From the NCBI RefSeq assembly GCF_000718985.1, contig NZ_JODL01000001.1, positions 1 to 64,000 on the forward strand: a DNA stretch of 64,000 nt, written 5' to 3'. A program made the translations under genes and the position numbers. The notes beneath the pieces are model-generated. The model ran no database searches and was not told where the DNA came from. It saw only the letters and a list, made by a program, of their open reading frames with translations. Positions 55,545-63,938 of the stretch are shown in pieces (positions within the stretch are counted from its first letter, which is position 1; each line of letters starts with the position of its first letter). This DNA is from Streptomyces megasporus (GTDB taxonomy: Bacteria > Actinomycetota > Actinomycetes > Streptomycetales > Streptomycetaceae).

Positions 55545-55580
55545 GAGCGAGGACCGGCCGGGTGCGGCCGGTCCTCGCTC
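55545..55580 (-). terminator. Hairpin terminator of the Dps gene
   Basis: The arms 55545-55559 and 55566-55580 pair perfectly over 15 bp around a 6-nt loop, 58 bp beyond the dps stop and 37 bp before the desulfurase start. Confidence 0.88.
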
Positions 55581-55638
55581 CTGGGGCCGCTCGGCCGCGC
55601 GTCTCGCCAGCACGCGGTCGAGCGGTGGTCGTGCGTTC

Positions 55639-56115
55639 TCAGGCGACCTTGTGCTCCGCCTGGAACATCCAGTGGTGCTTCTCCAGCTCGGCGATGAGCT
55701 CGATGAAGATGTCCTGGGTCACCGGGTCCGGCTCCTCGGTGGCGACCATGCGCTCGCGCATCCGGTTCACCACGGCGGCCAGGGCGCCGACCATGACCTC
55801 GACGGCCTTGTCGTCCTTGTGCCAGCCGCTGTCCACGCCGGTGATGCCGGTGCCGGCGGCGACGCTGGAGGCACGGCCGTCGGGGGCCAGGCCCAGGGCC
55901 GCGGCGCGCTCGGCGACGGTGTCGGAGTAGCTGCGCGCGGTGTCCACGACCTCGTCGAGCTGGAGGTGGATCGAGCGGAAACGGGGCCCGATCACGGTCC
56001 AGTGGATCTGCTTGGCGACCAAGGAGAGGTCGATCAGGTCGACCAGCGCGCCTTGGAGCGCCTCGCCGACGACCTTGAGGGCCTCGTCGGGCAGTGTGCT
56101 CTTCACGGCGTACAT
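55639..56115 (-). CDS. Dps-family ferritin-like DNA protection protein
   Basis: 158 residues. Dps proteins form 12-mers that oxidise and store iron and may bind DNA. The ferroxidase-site residues are visible as His in AKQIHWTVIGPRFRSIHLQLDEVVDTARSYSD (about 35-67), including the second His and the Asp/Glu. No long Lys-rich tail is present, so DNA binding is uncertain. ATG 56113-56115 follows AAGGTGG by 7 nt. The AT-rich stretch (about 56148-56170) upstream is a probable stress promoter, though I did not identify the sigma class. Confidence 0.93.
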   Translation of the reverse strand: MYAVKSTLPDEALKVVGEALQGALVDLIDLSLVAKQIHWTVIGPRFRSIHLQLDEVVDTARSYSDTVAERAAALGLAPDGRASSVAAGTGITGVDSGWHKDDKAVEVMVGALAAVVNRMRERMVATEEPDPVTQDIFIELIAELEKHHWMFQAEHKVA

Positions 56116-56433
56116 CCGTTGACCACCTTCGCTTCTCTCGCGACGTCTGTCATATTTGATTAGTTTTCGTCCTTCTCTCGGTTACCCACCGGGAGCCCCG
56201 TCACTCTCATCCATCCGCCCCACGCGCCCACCGGGTCGGCGGAACGCCGCACGCCCATCGGACGGATGCCCGCTCCCGGTCGGCGCATGCGACGGCCTAC
56301 GCGGGCCACGGCCCGCAGACAGGCCGAAGGCCGCCCTCCGGATGGCTCCGGAGGGCGGCCTTCGGCGGTGCGCGGTGTCGGTCGGGCGTCGGATCGGGTC
56401 TCGGTCGGGCGTCGGTCGGGCGATCGGTCCGGA
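56116..56433. other. 318-bp gap: dps promoter, thioesterase terminator and short repeats
   Basis: The left end (56148-56170) is AT-rich and probably the dps promoter. The hairpin at 56323-56366 ends the thioesterase transcript. Between that hairpin and 56433, the unit TCGGTCGGGCG recurs three times (about 56378-56425), a low-complexity patch of no clear role. Confidence 0.5.
56323..56366 (-). terminator. Terminator of the acyl-CoA thioesterase gene, 20-bp perfect stem
   Basis: The arms 56323-56342 and 56347-56366 are perfect complements over 20 bp around TGGC. It lies 68 bp beyond the thioesterase stop. Confidence 0.9.
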
Positions 56434-57267
56434 TCAGGCCGACAGAGCGCGGGCGAGCTGACGGGACTGGGCGACGAGCCGGTCCTCGCTGTCCCAGACC
56501 TCGGCGTCCTCCTCCAGGAATCCACCGGCCAGGTTGCGGGTGGTGATCGACACCCGCAGCGGGCCGGGAGCCGGGCGCCGGCGGACGTGGGCGGTGAGCT
56601 CCACGGTGGGCACCCAGCCCGACAGCCCCAGGTCGAAGGCGGTGGGCGGCAGGGCGTCCACGGTCATCAGCAGGGAGAACGGGTCGGGGTCACGTCCGTC
56701 GGCGAGGCCGAACCAGGCGCGCACCTCGCCCCGCCCGCTGGGCGCGCCCACCGCCCAGCCGACGGTGGCCGGGTCCATGCGCAGGTCCACCTGGTGGGTC
56801 ATGGGCGGGATCGCCGACGGGTCCATCCCGTCCCGCGCCCCGAGGCAGCGCTCGTACGGCGGGATGCTCGGCGGTTCGGCGCTGGTGCGGACGTCGTCGG
56901 GCAGCGCGGTCAGGTCCCCGTAGCTCGCCAGGACGCGGATGCGCTCGACCTCGCGACCCTCTTCGTCGGCCTGGACGAGGGAGGCGGTGCCGGTGGAGAG
57001 GGTGCGTCCGGTGCGGACGGTGGAGGTGCGCACCGTCGCCGGGCCGGGCCGGGACGCGGTGAGGTAGTGCGCGGTGATGGTGAAGGGGTCGGGGTGCGGC
57101 AGGGCGTCGCCGAGGGCGCGGCCGACCAGGGCGAGGAGGTAGCCGCCGTTGACGGCGTGCCCGATGGTCCAGTCGGCGGAGAGGTGGGCGTCGTAGACGC
57201 CGTCCCCGCGCGGGGTGATGGCCGTGTCGCGGTCGAACGCGCTGGTACCGATGGTTGCCTCGGTCAT
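56434..57267 (-). CDS. Acyl-CoA thioesterase (double hot-dog, TesB-like)
   Basis: 277 residues. Two hot-dog folds: the first with WTIGHAVNGGYLLALVGRAL and DPFTITAHYLTASRPGPA (HYLxxxxPG), the second with DALPPTAFDLGLSGWVPTVELTAHVRRRPAPGPLRVS. These are the N- and C-terminal 4HBT_3 patterns of actinobacterial thioesterase-family proteins that hydrolyse acyl-CoAs. Substrate length is unknown. ATG 57265-57267 has AGGG 9 nt upstream. A perfect 12-bp palindrome lies 27-38 bp before the start, a likely TetR-type operator. Confidence 0.88.
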   Translation of the reverse strand: MTEATIGTSAFDRDTAITPRGDGVYDAHLSADWTIGHAVNGGYLLALVGRALGDALPHPDPFTITAHYLTASRPGPATVRTSTVRTGRTLSTGTASLVQADEEGREVERIRVLASYGDLTALPDDVRTSAEPPSIPPYERCLGARDGMDPSAIPPMTHQVDLRMDPATVGWAVGAPSGRGEVRAWFGLADGRDPDPFSLLMTVDALPPTAFDLGLSGWVPTVELTAHVRRRPAPGPLRVSITTRNLAGGFLEEDAEVWDSEDRLVAQSRQLARALSA

Positions 57268-57293
57268 GGGAGTGCACCCTACAGCCAATTTGT

Positions 57294-57305
57294 TACCGGC
57301 CGGTA
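57294..57305. promoter_or_regulatory. Perfect 12-bp palindrome TACCGGCCGGTA
   Basis: A self-complementary dodecamer 27-38 bp upstream of the thioesterase start, in the 56-bp gap before the TRIC gene. Sites of this type (ACCGGCCGGT core) are common for TetR regulators of fatty acid genes in actinobacteria, but the regulator is not in the window. Confidence 0.65.
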
Positions 57306-57323
57306 GCCAGGGGGTGCGGACCC

Positions 57324-57989
57324 TCACGCCCCTGCCCCGCCGTGGTCGGCCGTTCCGCTGCGGCGGCGCCAGGCCCGCGGCGCCCGCCAGTTGTAGCGCA
57401 GCGCCAGCAGCCGCAGCGCGAAGGCGAGGCCGGCCGCCAGGGCGCCGGTCACCGCGTTGAGCCGTCCGGTGTGGATCAGCAGCGCCACCGTCGTCGCCCC
57501 GACGATGGCCGGGACGGCGTAGATCTCGCGGTCCCAGCGCAACAGGGAGGGCACCTCGTTGGCCAGCACGTCCCGCAGGACTCCGCCGCCCGCGGCCGTG
57601 ACCAGGCCCATCACGATCGAGGGCAGCAGGTCGAGCCCGTACGCGTGCGCCTTGACCGTGCCGGTGACGCAGAACAGACCCAGACCCGCCGCGTCGAAGA
57701 CCATCACCGCGCGGTTGATCCGCTCCACCTGCGGGTGGAGGAAGAAGACCAACACCGTGGCGACCAACGGGGTCAACAGGTAGCCGAGGTCGGTGAGGGC
57801 CGCCGGGGGCACGTCCCCGATCAGCACGTCCCGGATCACCCCGCCGCCCAGCCCGGTCACCTCGGCGAGCACCACGATGCCGAAGACGTCGAGGTTCTTG
57901 CGGACGGCGAGCAGCGCTCCGGAGATCGCGAAGGCGAGGATCCCGGCCAGGTCGAGCCAGTGCTGGACGGAAGGGTTGAACACGTTCAC
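57324..57989 (-). CDS. Trimeric intracellular cation (TRIC) channel family membrane protein
   Basis: 221 residues, about seven membrane segments. It has the two internal repeats of the family, each ending in a Gly-rich kink: GGGVIRDVLIGDVP (about 49-62) and GGGVLRDVLANEVP (about 134-147). It conducts K+ or Na+ in studied prokaryotic homologues. Start: GTG 57989 or GTG 57983; the second has GGGGGG 5 nt upstream, so the protein may be two residues shorter. It lies between the dpp operon terminator and the thioesterase, all on the same strand. Confidence 0.93.
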   Translation of the reverse strand: MNVFNPSVQHWLDLAGILAFAISGALLAVRKNLDVFGIVVLAEVTGLGGGVIRDVLIGDVPPAALTDLGYLLTPLVATVLVFFLHPQVERINRAVMVFDAAGLGLFCVTGTVKAHAYGLDLLPSIVMGLVTAAGGGVLRDVLANEVPSLLRWDREIYAVPAIVGATTVALLIHTGRLNAVTGALAAGLAFALRLLALRYNWRAPRAWRRRSGTADHGGAGA

Positions 57990-58020
57990 CCCCCGGTTGT
58001 AGCAGGAGAGCGAGGCGGAG

Positions 58021-58063
58021 CGCGCCGCCCGCCCCGACGGAACGGGTCGGGGCGGGCGGCGCG
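58021..58063 (-). terminator. Terminator of the dpp operon, 18-bp perfect stem
   Basis: The arms 58021-58038 and 58046-58063 are perfect complements over 18 bp around GGAACGG, 23 bp beyond the dppF stop. Confidence 0.9.
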
Positions 58064-58086
58064 TGCCGGAGACCGGTGGGCGCGGT

Positions 58087-59163
58087 TCAGGAGGCCGCGG
58101 CGGTCTCCTTCTCCTCCCGCTCGGCGGCGGGGGGCGGGACCACCGTGGCCGCGTTCGCCGACGGCCGGATCGTGCCGTCGGCGATCTTCTCCGCCCAGTG
58201 GCAGGCCACCCGGTGACCGCCGCCCAGGTCCCGCAGTTCGGGGCGGTCGGTGGCGCAGAGGGTGTCCTGCTTCCACGGGCAGCGGGTGTGGAAGCGGCAG
58301 CCGGCCGGCGGGTTCGCCGGGGAGGGCAGGTCGCCGGTGAGCAGGATGCGCTCGCGGTTGTCCTCCACCTCCGGGTCGGGCACCGGCACGGCCGACATCA
58401 GCGCCCTGGTGTACGGGTGCCGGGGCTCGGCGTACAGCGTGTCGCTGGGCGCCTCCTCCACCAGCGAACCCAGGTACATCACCCCGACGACGTCGGAGAT
58501 GTGCCGCACCACGGCCAGGTCGTGGGCGATGACCACGTAGGTCAGGCCCATGGCCTCCTGGAGCTCCTCCAGCAGGTTGATCACCTGGGCCTGGATGGAG
58601 ACGTCCAGCGCGGAGACCGGCTCGTCGCAGATGATCACGTCCGGTTCGAGGACCAGCGCGCGGGCGATCCCGATGCGCTGCCGCTGCCCGCCGGAGAACT
58701 CGTGCGGGTAGCGGGAGAGCGCGTTGGCCGGCAGCCCGACCCTCGCCAGGATCTCCCGGATTCGCTCGCGGCGCTCCTCCTGGTCGGCGCCGATGCCGTG
58801 CGCCGCCATGCCCTCGGAGAGGATCGACTCGATGTTCTGCCGGGGGTTGAGGCTGCCCAGCGGATCCTGGAAGACCATCTGGAGCCGGCGGCGGAAGCGG
58901 CGCATCTCCTCGCCCGGCAGCTTGGCCAGGTCGGTGCCGTCGAAGACGACCTCGCCGTCGGTGATGTCCACCAGCCGCAGGATCGCCCGGCCGAGCGTGG
59001 TCTTGCCGCAGCCGGACTCCCCCACCAGGCCGTAGGTCTGGCCCGCCTCGACGGAGAGCGACACCCCGTCGACGGCGTACACGTGACCGACCGTGCGGTC
59101 GAAGAGAACGCCCTTCTTGACCGGGAAGTGGACCTTCACACCGTTCAGTTCGAGCAGGCTCAT
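58087..59163 (-). CDS. dppF: Oligo/dipeptide ABC transporter ATP-binding protein DppF/OppF
   Basis: 358 residues. It energises peptide uptake with DppD. Walker A GESGCGKTTLGRAI (about 49-62), signature SGGQRQRIGIARAL, Walker B EPDVIICDEPVSALD, His-loop VIAHDLAVVRH, and the oligopeptide-specific C-terminal Cys cluster (CRFHTRCPWKQDTLC) are present. The tail of about 30 Ala/Pro/Glu residues is longer than usual. ATG 59161-59163 overlaps the dppD stop (ATGA). It is the last gene of the operon before the terminator. Confidence 0.95.
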   Translation of the reverse strand: MSLLELNGVKVHFPVKKGVLFDRTVGHVYAVDGVSLSVEAGQTYGLVGESGCGKTTLGRAILRLVDITDGEVVFDGTDLAKLPGEEMRRFRRRLQMVFQDPLGSLNPRQNIESILSEGMAAHGIGADQEERRERIREILARVGLPANALSRYPHEFSGGQRQRIGIARALVLEPDVIICDEPVSALDVSIQAQVINLLEELQEAMGLTYVVIAHDLAVVRHISDVVGVMYLGSLVEEAPSDTLYAEPRHPYTRALMSAVPVPDPEVEDNRERILLTGDLPSPANPPAGCRFHTRCPWKQDTLCATDRPELRDLGGGHRVACHWAEKIADGTIRPSANAATVVPPPAAEREEKETAAAS

Positions 59164-60227
59164 GCTCCGGCCTCCTTGTCGGCCGCGGCGGCCGTCCCGG
59201 CCGTCTCGACCGCGTCGCTCTCCAGCGCCGTCTCGCGCAGTTCGTCCACTCCCCGGGAGAACACCGGGTTCACACACCGCACCTGGTGGCCCGGCGTGCG
59301 CGGCTCGCCCAGCGCGGGCGTGCCCTGGAGACACTCCAGGGTGTACCGGTCGCACCGGGGCGCGAAGGCGCAGCCGTCCGTCCAGGCGATCGTGTCGTTG
59401 ATGGAGCCCCGGATCGGCTTCAACGGCTCGCCGCGCGGCGCGTCGAGACGGGGGATGGAGCCCAACAGCCCGTGGGCGTAGGGGTGGGTGGGGGCCGCGA
59501 ACAGCTCCCTGCGCTCGGCGGACTCCACCACCCTGCCCGCGTACAGCACGTTGACCTGGTCGCACAGCCCGGCGACCACCCCCAGGTCGTGGGTGATCAT
59601 CAGCAGGGCGGTGCCCTGCTGGTCGACCAGTTCCTTGAGCAGCTCCAGGATCTGCGCCTGGATCGTCACGTCCAGGGCGGTGGTCGGCTCGTCGGCGATG
59701 AGCAGGCGTGGCGCGCAGGCCACCGCCATCGCGATGAGCGCGCGCTGTCGCATGCCGCCGGAGAGCTGGTGCGGGTACTCCTTCAGCCGCCGCGTGGGGT
59801 CGGGGATGCCCACCCGGTCCAGCAGGGCGGCGGCCTCCTTGCGGGCGGCCTCGCCCTTCAATCCCCGGTGCCGGGCCAGGATCTCGGTGACCTGGACGCC
59901 GATGGGCACCACCGGGTTCAGCGAGGACAGCGGGTCCTGGAAGATCATCGCCAGTTGGGAGCCGCGCAGGTCGCGCATCCTCCCCGGGCTCAGGGTCAGC
60001 AGGTCGGTGCCGTCGAACTCGGCCCGACCCCCGACCGTCACGCCCCTCCTCGGCAGCAGCCCCATCAGGGCCAGCGAGGTGACGGATTTGCCACAGCCCG
60101 ACTCGCCGACCAGACCGACCACTTGCCCCTGGTCGACGTCGAAGGACACCCCCGACACGGCCTTCACGTCGCGCCGGCCGCGACCGGTGAAGGTGACGGT
60201 CAGTTCGTCCACGGATAGCAGGGCCAT
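59160..60227 (-). CDS. dppD: Oligo/dipeptide ABC transporter ATP-binding protein DppD/OppD
   Basis: 355 residues. Walker A GESGCGKSVTSLALMG (about 38-53), signature SGGMRQRALIAMAVA, Walker B PRLLIADEPTTALD, MITHDLGVV, and the Cys cluster GCAFAPRCDRYTLECL near residue 290. ATG 60225-60227 is 4 bp after the dppC stop. The C-terminus after the Cys cluster (about 35 residues) is acidic and Ala-rich. The stop overlaps the dppF start. Confidence 0.95.
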   Translation of the reverse strand: MALLSVDELTVTFTGRGRRDVKAVSGVSFDVDQGQVVGLVGESGCGKSVTSLALMGLLPRRGVTVGGRAEFDGTDLLTLSPGRMRDLRGSQLAMIFQDPLSSLNPVVPIGVQVTEILARHRGLKGEAARKEAAALLDRVGIPDPTRRLKEYPHQLSGGMRQRALIAMAVACAPRLLIADEPTTALDVTIQAQILELLKELVDQQGTALLMITHDLGVVAGLCDQVNVLYAGRVVESAERRELFAAPTHPYAHGLLGSIPRLDAPRGEPLKPIRGSINDTIAWTDGCAFAPRCDRYTLECLQGTPALGEPRTPGHQVRCVNPVFSRGVDELRETALESDAVETAGTAAAADKEAGA

Positions 60228-60231
60228 GTGA

Positions 60232-61185
60232 TCAACTCCGCAGTTTCGGGTCGAGGGCTTCTCGCATCGCCTCGCCCAGCAGGGTGAAGCCGAGGGCGGT
60301 GATGATGATGCCCAGCGCGGGGTAGACCGCGAGCATCGGCGCGCTGTCGAAGAAGCGCTGTGCCTGGGCGAGCATGACCCCCCACTCCGGGACGGCGGCG
60401 TCCGGGTTGCCCAGGCCGAGGTAGGACAGCGCCGCGGCCTCGATGATGGCGGTGGCCAGACTCAGGGTGCCCTGGACGATCACCGGGCTCAGCGAGTTGG
60501 GCAGCACGTGTCCGAGCGCGATGCGCCGCTTGCGCACGCCCAGCGCCTGGGCCGCCAGCACGTAGTCCGCGCCGCCCTGCGCGAGCATCGCGCCGCGCAG
60601 CAGTCGGGCGAAGACGGGGATCTGCACCACGCCCACCGCGATCATCACGGTGGTCAGGGACTGGCCCAGAACCGCCGCGACGGAGACGGCCAGCAGCAGC
60701 GAGGGCAGCGCCAGCATGATGTCGATGACGCGCATCACGACGGTGTCGATCCGCTGCCCGACCTTGCCGCCCAGCACCAGGGCGGCGCCGGAGACACCGC
60801 CGATCAGGGCGCCCACGGTGAAGCCCAGCAGGGTGGCGACGACGCCGACCAGCAGCGTCTGCCGAGCCCCCACCAACATGCGGGAGAACTCGTCGCGCCC
60901 CAGGTGGTCCAGGCCCAGCCAGTTCTCGCCGCGGGGTCCGACGAAGACGTTCTGGTTGGGGAACACCTCGCCGCGCCAGAGCTGTGCGGTGGGGTCGTAC
61001 GGGGCCACCCACGGCCCCACGATCGCCACCACCACGAACACGCCGATGACGACCGCTCCGATGACGGCCATCTTGCTGGCCCGCAGTCGGCGCCACGCCT
61101 CGACCCACAGGCCGGCGCCCGCGGAGGTCTCGGCGGCGGCGGTGAGTTCCGCGAGCCGGTCGATCTTGTCGGTCTTGGTGCTCAT
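60232..61185 (-). CDS. dppC: Oligo/dipeptide ABC transporter permease DppC/OppC
   Basis: 317 residues, six membrane segments. An N-terminal cytoplasmic stretch of about 40 residues is followed by the first segment (MAVIGAVVIGVFVVVAIVGPWVAPYDPTAQ), then a periplasmic loop with ENWLGLDHLGRDEFSRMLVGAR, the OppC signature. The EAA-like loop is DYVLAAQALGVRKRRIALGHVLPN. It ends MREALDPKLRS. ATG 61185 overlaps the dppB stop by one base (TGATG). Confidence 0.95.
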   Translation of the reverse strand: MSTKTDKIDRLAELTAAAETSAGAGLWVEAWRRLRASKMAVIGAVVIGVFVVVAIVGPWVAPYDPTAQLWRGEVFPNQNVFVGPRGENWLGLDHLGRDEFSRMLVGARQTLLVGVVATLLGFTVGALIGGVSGAALVLGGKVGQRIDTVVMRVIDIMLALPSLLLAVSVAAVLGQSLTTVMIAVGVVQIPVFARLLRGAMLAQGGADYVLAAQALGVRKRRIALGHVLPNSLSPVIVQGTLSLATAIIEAAALSYLGLGNPDAAVPEWGVMLAQAQRFFDSAPMLAVYPALGIIITALGFTLLGEAMREALDPKLRS

Positions 61186-62189
61186 CAGTGCACCCGCACT
61201 CTCGGATCGATGATGCTGTAGGCGAGGTCGACCAGCAGGTTGATGACGACGTACGCCGCGGCGATGAACATGATGAAGCCCACCAGGACCGGGTAGTCGC
61301 GCTCGTCGATGGCGGTCTTGATGAACGACCCGATGCCGCCGAAGGCGAAGACCGACTCGGTGAGCACCGCCCCCGACAGCAGTCCGCCGGTGAGCAGGCC
61401 GATGGCGGTCACCACCGGGAGCAGCGCGTTGCGCAGCACGTGGCGACCGCGCACCGTCGACCGGCTCAGCCCCTTGGACTCGGCGGTGCGCACGTAGTCC
61501 TCGCCGAGCACCTCCAGCACGCTGGCCCGGGTCATGCGGGTGATGATCGCCAGCGGGATGGACGACAGCGCCAGCGCGGGCAGCACCAGGTGCATGAACG
61601 CGTCCCAGGCGGCGTCGAACTCACCGGTGAGGATGCCGTCCAGGACGTAGAAGCCGGTCACCTCGGTGGCGTCGAGGCCGGTGGTCTGCCGGCCGAAGCT
61701 GGGGAACCAGCCGAGCTGGACGGCGAAGATCGCCTTGAGGATGAACGCCAGGAAGAAGACCGGGATGCAGATGCCCACCAGGGATCCGGACACCGCGGTC
61801 ACGTCCAGCCAGCTTCCGCGCCGGCGAGCGGCGAAGTAGCCCAGCGGCACGCCGACGGCGATGGCGATGAGCATGGCCACGAAGGCCAACTCCACCGTGG
61901 CGGGGAACGCCCGGGTGAACTCGTCCCACACCGGCTGTCCGGTCTGGGTGGAGACGCCCAGGTTCAGCTCGGAGAGCCGCTTCAGGAAGCGGCCGTACTG
62001 GACCCACACCGGCTGGTCCAGTCCGAGGGCGGCCTCGATACGGGCCTTGTCCGCCGCGGTGGCACGCTCTCCGAGCATGGCCGCCGCGGGTCCGCCGGGC
62101 AGTCGGTTCAGCCAGATGAACAGCAGAACCGACAGGCCCAGCAGGGTGGGTATGAGTTGCAGCAGTCTTCGCGCGACGAGACGCAACAC
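61185..62189 (-). CDS. dppB: Oligo/dipeptide ABC transporter permease DppB/OppB
   Basis: 334 residues, six membrane segments. It starts MLRLVARRLLQLIPTLLGLSVLLFIW, with LPGGPAAAMLG and ALGLDQPVWVQYGRFL typical of DppB. The EAA-like loop is DYVRTAESKGLSRSTVRGRHVLRNALLPVVT. It ends with YSIIDPRVRVH, the usual end. GTG 62187-62189 has AAGGGG 9 nt upstream. It follows dppA across an 84-bp gap that holds a strong hairpin. Confidence 0.95.
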   Translation of the reverse strand: MLRLVARRLLQLIPTLLGLSVLLFIWLNRLPGGPAAAMLGERATAADKARIEAALGLDQPVWVQYGRFLKRLSELNLGVSTQTGQPVWDEFTRAFPATVELAFVAMLIAIAVGVPLGYFAARRRGSWLDVTAVSGSLVGICIPVFFLAFILKAIFAVQLGWFPSFGRQTTGLDATEVTGFYVLDGILTGEFDAAWDAFMHLVLPALALSSIPLAIITRMTRASVLEVLGEDYVRTAESKGLSRSTVRGRHVLRNALLPVVTAIGLLTGGLLSGAVLTESVFAFGGIGSFIKTAIDERDYPVLVGFIMFIAAAYVVINLLVDLAYSIIDPRVRVH

Positions 62190-62217
62190 CCCGCGATGCC
62201 CCTTTCTTCCTCACAGT

Positions 62218-62260
62218 CAGGTCCGCCCGGCCACAGGGCTTCGGTGGCCGGGCGGACCTG
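62218..62260 (-). terminator. Intra-operon hairpin between dppA and dppB
   Basis: The arms 62218-62234 and 62244-62260 are perfect complements over 17 bp around AGGGCTTCG. It lies 14 bp after the dppA stop and 29 bp before the dppB start. It should cause partial termination or stabilise the dppA mRNA end, giving more binding protein than permease. Confidence 0.85.
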
Positions 62261-62273
62261 CGCGATCATGCGT

Positions 62274-63938
62274 TTACTTGAAGGAGACCTCGGCGAAGTT
62301 CTCCTGCGTCAGCGGCGAGACCTTCGGCGGGTTGACGTCCTTGGCGAACGCGATGGACGGCGGGGACGAGGAGATCGGGACACCCGGGACGTAGTCCATG
62401 ACGACCTCGTTGGCCTTCTGGTACAGCTCGACCCGCTTGGTGGCGTCCGGCTCGCTCTCGGCGGCCTTCATCGCGTCGAAGACCTTGTCGTCGCGGAAGC
62501 CCCACTGCTTGTCGTAGCCGGCGAACCAGGTGCCGATGAAGTTGTAGGCGTCGTTGAAGTCACCGGTCCAGCCCAGCAGGTGCAGGTCGCAGGTGCCGTT
62601 CTCGGTGGCGTCCAGGTAGGTCGGGGCCCACTTCATCGGCTTGGGGTCGACCTTGATGCCGGCCTTCTCCAGATCGGACTTCATCAGCTCGAACATGTCC
62701 GCCGGGGCGGGCATGTAGGGGCGCGTCACCTCGGTCGGGTAGCAGAAGTCGACCGCGAGCTTCTCCTCGCCGGCCTTCTTCAGCAGGTCCTTGGCCTTGT
62801 CCGTGTCGAACGGGTAGGTGGTGACCTTCTCCGAGTAGCCGTCCACGGTGTCCGGCACGAACTGGGTGGCCACCTTGCCGCCCTCGGGCAACTGGGTCTT
62901 GACGATGTTCTCCCGGTCGATCGCGTGGGAGATCGCCTGGCGGACCTCCTTCTTCTGCAGGGCCTTGTTGGCCTCCTGCGAGAAGCCCAGGTAGAAGATG
63001 TTGAACACGTCGCGGACCGGGACCTGGAAGCCCTCCTTCTCCAGGGTCGCCACGTCCGCGGGGGCCACCAGGTCGTAGCCGTGGATGTTGCCCGCCTGGA
63101 GCGCCTGGCGGCGCGCGGACTCCTCGGCGATGGTGCGGAAGACCAGCTTCTTCACCTTCGCCTTCTCACCCCAGTAGTCGTCGAAGCGCTCGAGGGTGAC
63201 TTCCTTGTTGCCCTTGTCCCAGTCGACGATCCGGAAGGGGCCGGTGCCGGCGACCGTGCCGGCCTCCTGGCTGTACTTCGGGTAGGTGATGGCGTCGTCC
63301 TCGCCGGTCGCCTCCTGCTTCTTGTAGGCGTCGATGGCCTTCGGCGAGTGGATGGCGAGCGCCTGGAGGGAGAAGCCGCCCGGCAGGTTGGCGGAGGGTT
63401 CGTGCACCTCGATGACGGCGGTCAGCTCGTCCTCGGCGGTGCAGCCCTTGTAGTTGGCCTTGGGGGCGTCCTTGCTCTCGTTCTCGGCGAAGCCGCCCAT
63501 GATGGTCTGCCAGTAGTAGGAGACCGCGCTGTTCTGGTACGTACCGGTCCAGTTGAACCAGTGGTCGTAGTTCTTGCACACCGCCTCGGCGGTCAGCTTC
63601 TCGCCGTCGTGGAACTTCACGCCCTCCTGGAGCTCGAAGGTCCACTTGGTGCCCGTCTCGTCGCTCTCCCACGACTTGGCGAGGCCGCCGACCAGCTCGG
63701 AGCCGCCCGGCTCGTGCTCGATCAGGGCCTCGAACGCCTGGCGGGTGACCCGGAACGTCTCACCGTCGCTCGCCAGTGCCGGGTCCAGGGAGGCGGGGTC
63801 GCCCGCGGCGCCGAAGACGAAGGTGTCCCCTCCCCCTCCCTCGTCCTTGCCTCGTTCACTGGCACATCCAGTGGCGATCACACCAACCGCGAGGGCGGCC
63901 GCGATCGTCTGGACGACCCTGGAACTGGTTATTCGCAT
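62274..63938 (-). CDS. dppA: Peptide ABC transporter substrate-binding lipoprotein DppA/OppA
   Basis: 554 residues. Lipoprotein signal with Cys at about residue 25 (IATGCASERG), a Gly-rich linker, then the SBP_bac_5 fold: TFVFGAAGDPASLDPALASDGETFRV, WTFELQEGVKFHDGEKLTAEAV, AGTGPFRIVDWDKGNKEVTLERFDDYWG, VRQAISHAIDRENIV, and a late VPGVPISSSP. It binds peptides outside the membrane for DppBCDF. ATG 63936-63938. Only about 60 bp upstream is in the window, with no clear promoter read. Confidence 0.95.
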   Translation of the reverse strand: MRITSSRVVQTIAAALAVGVIATGCASERGKDEGGGGDTFVFGAAGDPASLDPALASDGETFRVTRQAFEALIEHEPGGSELVGGLAKSWESDETGTKWTFELQEGVKFHDGEKLTAEAVCKNYDHWFNWTGTYQNSAVSYYWQTIMGGFAENESKDAPKANYKGCTAEDELTAVIEVHEPSANLPGGFSLQALAIHSPKAIDAYKKQEATGEDDAITYPKYSQEAGTVAGTGPFRIVDWDKGNKEVTLERFDDYWGEKAKVKKLVFRTIAEESARRQALQAGNIHGYDLVAPADVATLEKEGFQVPVRDVFNIFYLGFSQEANKALQKKEVRQAISHAIDRENIVKTQLPEGGKVATQFVPDTVDGYSEKVTTYPFDTDKAKDLLKKAGEEKLAVDFCYPTEVTRPYMPAPADMFELMKSDLEKAGIKVDPKPMKWAPTYLDATENGTCDLHLLGWTGDFNDAYNFIGTWFAGYDKQWGFRDDKVFDAMKAAESEPDATKRVELYQKANEVVMDYVPGVPISSSPPSIAFAKDVNPPKVSPLTQENFAEVSFK

